NCBI RefSeq assembly: GCF_019599045.1
Contig: NZ_CP080623.1
Coordinates: 2,626,501-2,690,500, forward strand
Length of the DNA: 64,000 nt
Reading direction: 5' to 3'
Source: Roseovarius sp. SCSIO 43702
Lineage (GTDB): Bacteria; Pseudomonadota; Alphaproteobacteria; Rhodobacterales; Rhodobacteraceae
Shown here one piece after another: positions 63,011 through 64,000 of this stretch (position 1 is its first letter; each line of letters begins with the position of its first letter). The position numbers were made by a program, and so were the translations under genes. Under the pieces are notes generated by a model that saw only the letters and a program-made list of their open reading frames with translations, was not told the origin of the DNA and made no database searches.

Positions 63011-63748
63011 CTAGAGCATCGCCATCCCGCCGTTCACATGCAGTGTTGCGCCGGTGACATAACCTGCCTCGGAACTGGCCAGATAGAGCACGGCCGCGGC
63101 GATTTCCTCGGGCGTTCCCATGCGCGCGGCCGGGATCTTGTCGTTGATAGCGGCCTTCTGATCGTCGGTCAGCTTCTCGGTCATCGCCGTGGCGATGAAA
63201 CCGGGCGCCACGGCATTCGCGGTGATTCCACGGCTCGCCACCTCGTAGGCGATGGATTTGGTCATCCCCACCATCCCCGCCTTGGACGCGGCATAATTGG
63301 CCTGGCCGGGATTCCCGGTGGCGCCGACGATCGAGCTGATGTTGACGATCCGGCCCCAGCGGGCCTTCATCATCGGGCGCATCACGGCGCGACAAAGGCG
63401 CATCGTGCTGGTGAGGTTCACGTCGATCACCTGCTGCCATTCCTCGTCGGACATCCGCATGAAGATCTGGTCGCGCGTGATCCCCGCGTTGTTGACCAGG
63501 ATATCGAGCCCGCCCATCGCCTCGATCGCCTGTTTCGGCAGCGCGTTCACCGCCTCGGCATCGCCCAGGTCACAGGGCAGGACATGCGCGCGGTCGCCCA
63601 GCTCGGCGGCCAGCGCCTCGAGCGGACCCTCGCGCGTCCCGCTCAGCCCGACGCTCGCGCCCGCGCCATGCAGCGCCCTCGCGATGGCCCCGCCGATCCC
63701 GCCCGATGCGCCGGTCACGAGCGCGCTTTTCCCTGTCAAATCGAACAT
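63011..63748 (-). CDS. fabG: 3-oxoacyl-ACP reductase
   Basis: A 245-residue short-chain dehydrogenase. The NADPH site TGASGGIGG is at 12-20, and the catalytic residues are S139 (NISSIVG), Y152 and K156 (NYAASKAG). FabG reduces beta-ketoacyl-ACP. It is followed downstream by acpP and preceded by fabD, the standard order. Confidence 0.95.
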   Translation of the reverse strand: MFDLTGKSALVTGASGGIGGAIARALHGAGASVGLSGTREGPLEALAAELGDRAHVLPCDLGDAEAVNALPKQAIEAMGGLDILVNNAGITRDQIFMRMSDEEWQQVIDVNLTSTMRLCRAVMRPMMKARWGRIVNISSIVGATGNPGQANYAASKAGMVGMTKSIAYEVASRGITANAVAPGFIATAMTEKLTDDQKAAINDKIPAARMGTPEEIAAAVLYLASSEAGYVTGATLHVNGGMAML

Positions 63749-63777
63749 GCTGGCTTCCTTTCTGCCTCATCGCCGGA

Positions 63778-64000
63778 TCACCCGGCGTTCAACGCCTCGA
63801 CCGCGGCCTTCACGTCTTCGGGCGTGCCCACCGCGCGGCAGGTCGCCTCCCGCGAGATGCGCCGTATCATCCCGCTCAGCGCCTTGCCCGCCCCGATCTC
63901 CCAGAACTCCGTGACACCCTGCGTGGTCATGTATTCGACGGACTCGCGCCAGCGCACCGAGCCGGTCACCTGGCTCACGAGGAGCGAGCGTATCGTCGCC
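63778..64000 (-). CDS. fabD: Malonyl-CoA:ACP transacylase, C-terminal part (cut by window edge)
   Basis: The last 74 codons of FabD. LLVSQVTGSVRWRESVEYM, FWEIGAGKALSGMIRRI and the remaining C-terminus match the family. The catalytic GHSxGE serine lies beyond the right edge. It lies 29 bases upstream of fabG. Confidence 0.9.
   Translation of the reverse strand, partial: ATIRSLLVSQVTGSVRWRESVEYMTTQGVTEFWEIGAGKALSGMIRRISREATCRAVGTPEDVKAAVEALNAG

Overview
The window looks like chromosome from a high-GC alphaproteobacterium, most likely of the family Rhodobacteraceae (Roseobacter group). The basis is very high third-position GC, the gene families present (UbiUVT, CstB/BigR-type persulfide genes, opine-oxidase-like dehydrogenase, proXVW with a double-length permease) and core gene order (fabD-fabG-acpP, fabF-mltG, infA-maf-RNase E/G-yacG-tRNA-Phe). 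I cannot name a genus.

Layout. (1) 0.1-8.4 kb: a PRC-barrel protein, a small-molecule kinase and an uncharacterised catabolic operon (aldehyde dehydrogenase, luciferase-like monooxygenase, AA_synth/DUF1185 protein, alpha/beta hydrolase, YtcJ-like amidohydrolase) divergent from a LysR regulator. (2) 8.4-9.6 kb: iron genes hemP-bfd-bfr behind a TGA-N9-TCA operator-like site. (3) 9.6-23.7 kb: the most unusual locus. It combines two paralogous GT1 glycosyltransferases, a GntR regulator with two winged-helix domains, a complete polyamine-type ABC importer, two tandem small cupins, an aldehyde dehydrogenase, a DadA/PuuB-like amine oxidase and, convergently, a three-subunit opine/amino-acid oxidase. 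(4) 24.0-31.4 kb: one operon of a membrane-anchored FMN glutamate-synthase-like protein, a PoxB-like pyruvate:quinone oxidoreductase and a cyoABCD quinol oxidase. (5) 31.4-38.0 kb: a betaine-type ABC importer (proX, proV, a double proW) with an overlapping amidase and an XRE-type regulator. (6) 38.2-53.3 kb: an accessory, decaying region holding a MATE pump, integrase fragments, DUF421, a sulfide/persulfide detoxification operon with a BigR/SqrR-type repressor, two broken insertion sequences, ubiUVT for oxygen-independent ubiquinone synthesis, a hemerythrin, a shortened DUF2478 protein and an Rrf2/NsrR-like fragment. It ends at tRNA-Phe, the likely integration site. (7) 53.4-64 kb: housekeeping genes (yacG, RNase E/G, maf, infA, a nitrilase-family hydrolase, an ABC exporter, mltG, fabF, a HisA-like protein, a second PRC-barrel protein, acpP, fabG and the end of fabD).

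How the genes fit together. In region 3 an amine-like substrate would be imported, oxidised by flavoenzymes and its aldehyde oxidised by the dehydrogenase. The role of two glycosyltransferases in such a pathway is unexplained and is my main candidate for an undescribed system. In region 4 PoxB can reduce ubiquinone and the Cyo complex re-oxidise it, giving a pyruvate-to-oxygen chain. In region 6 the thiol-based repressor controls transport genes, a metallo-hydrolase, SulP and a CstB-like persulfide dioxygenase-rhodanese, while a DUF442 gene at the operon end has been destroyed by a frameshift and loss of its catalytic cysteine. The adjacent ubiUVT, hemerythrin, DUF2478 and Rrf2 remains look like the edge of a lost anaerobic/denitrification locus.
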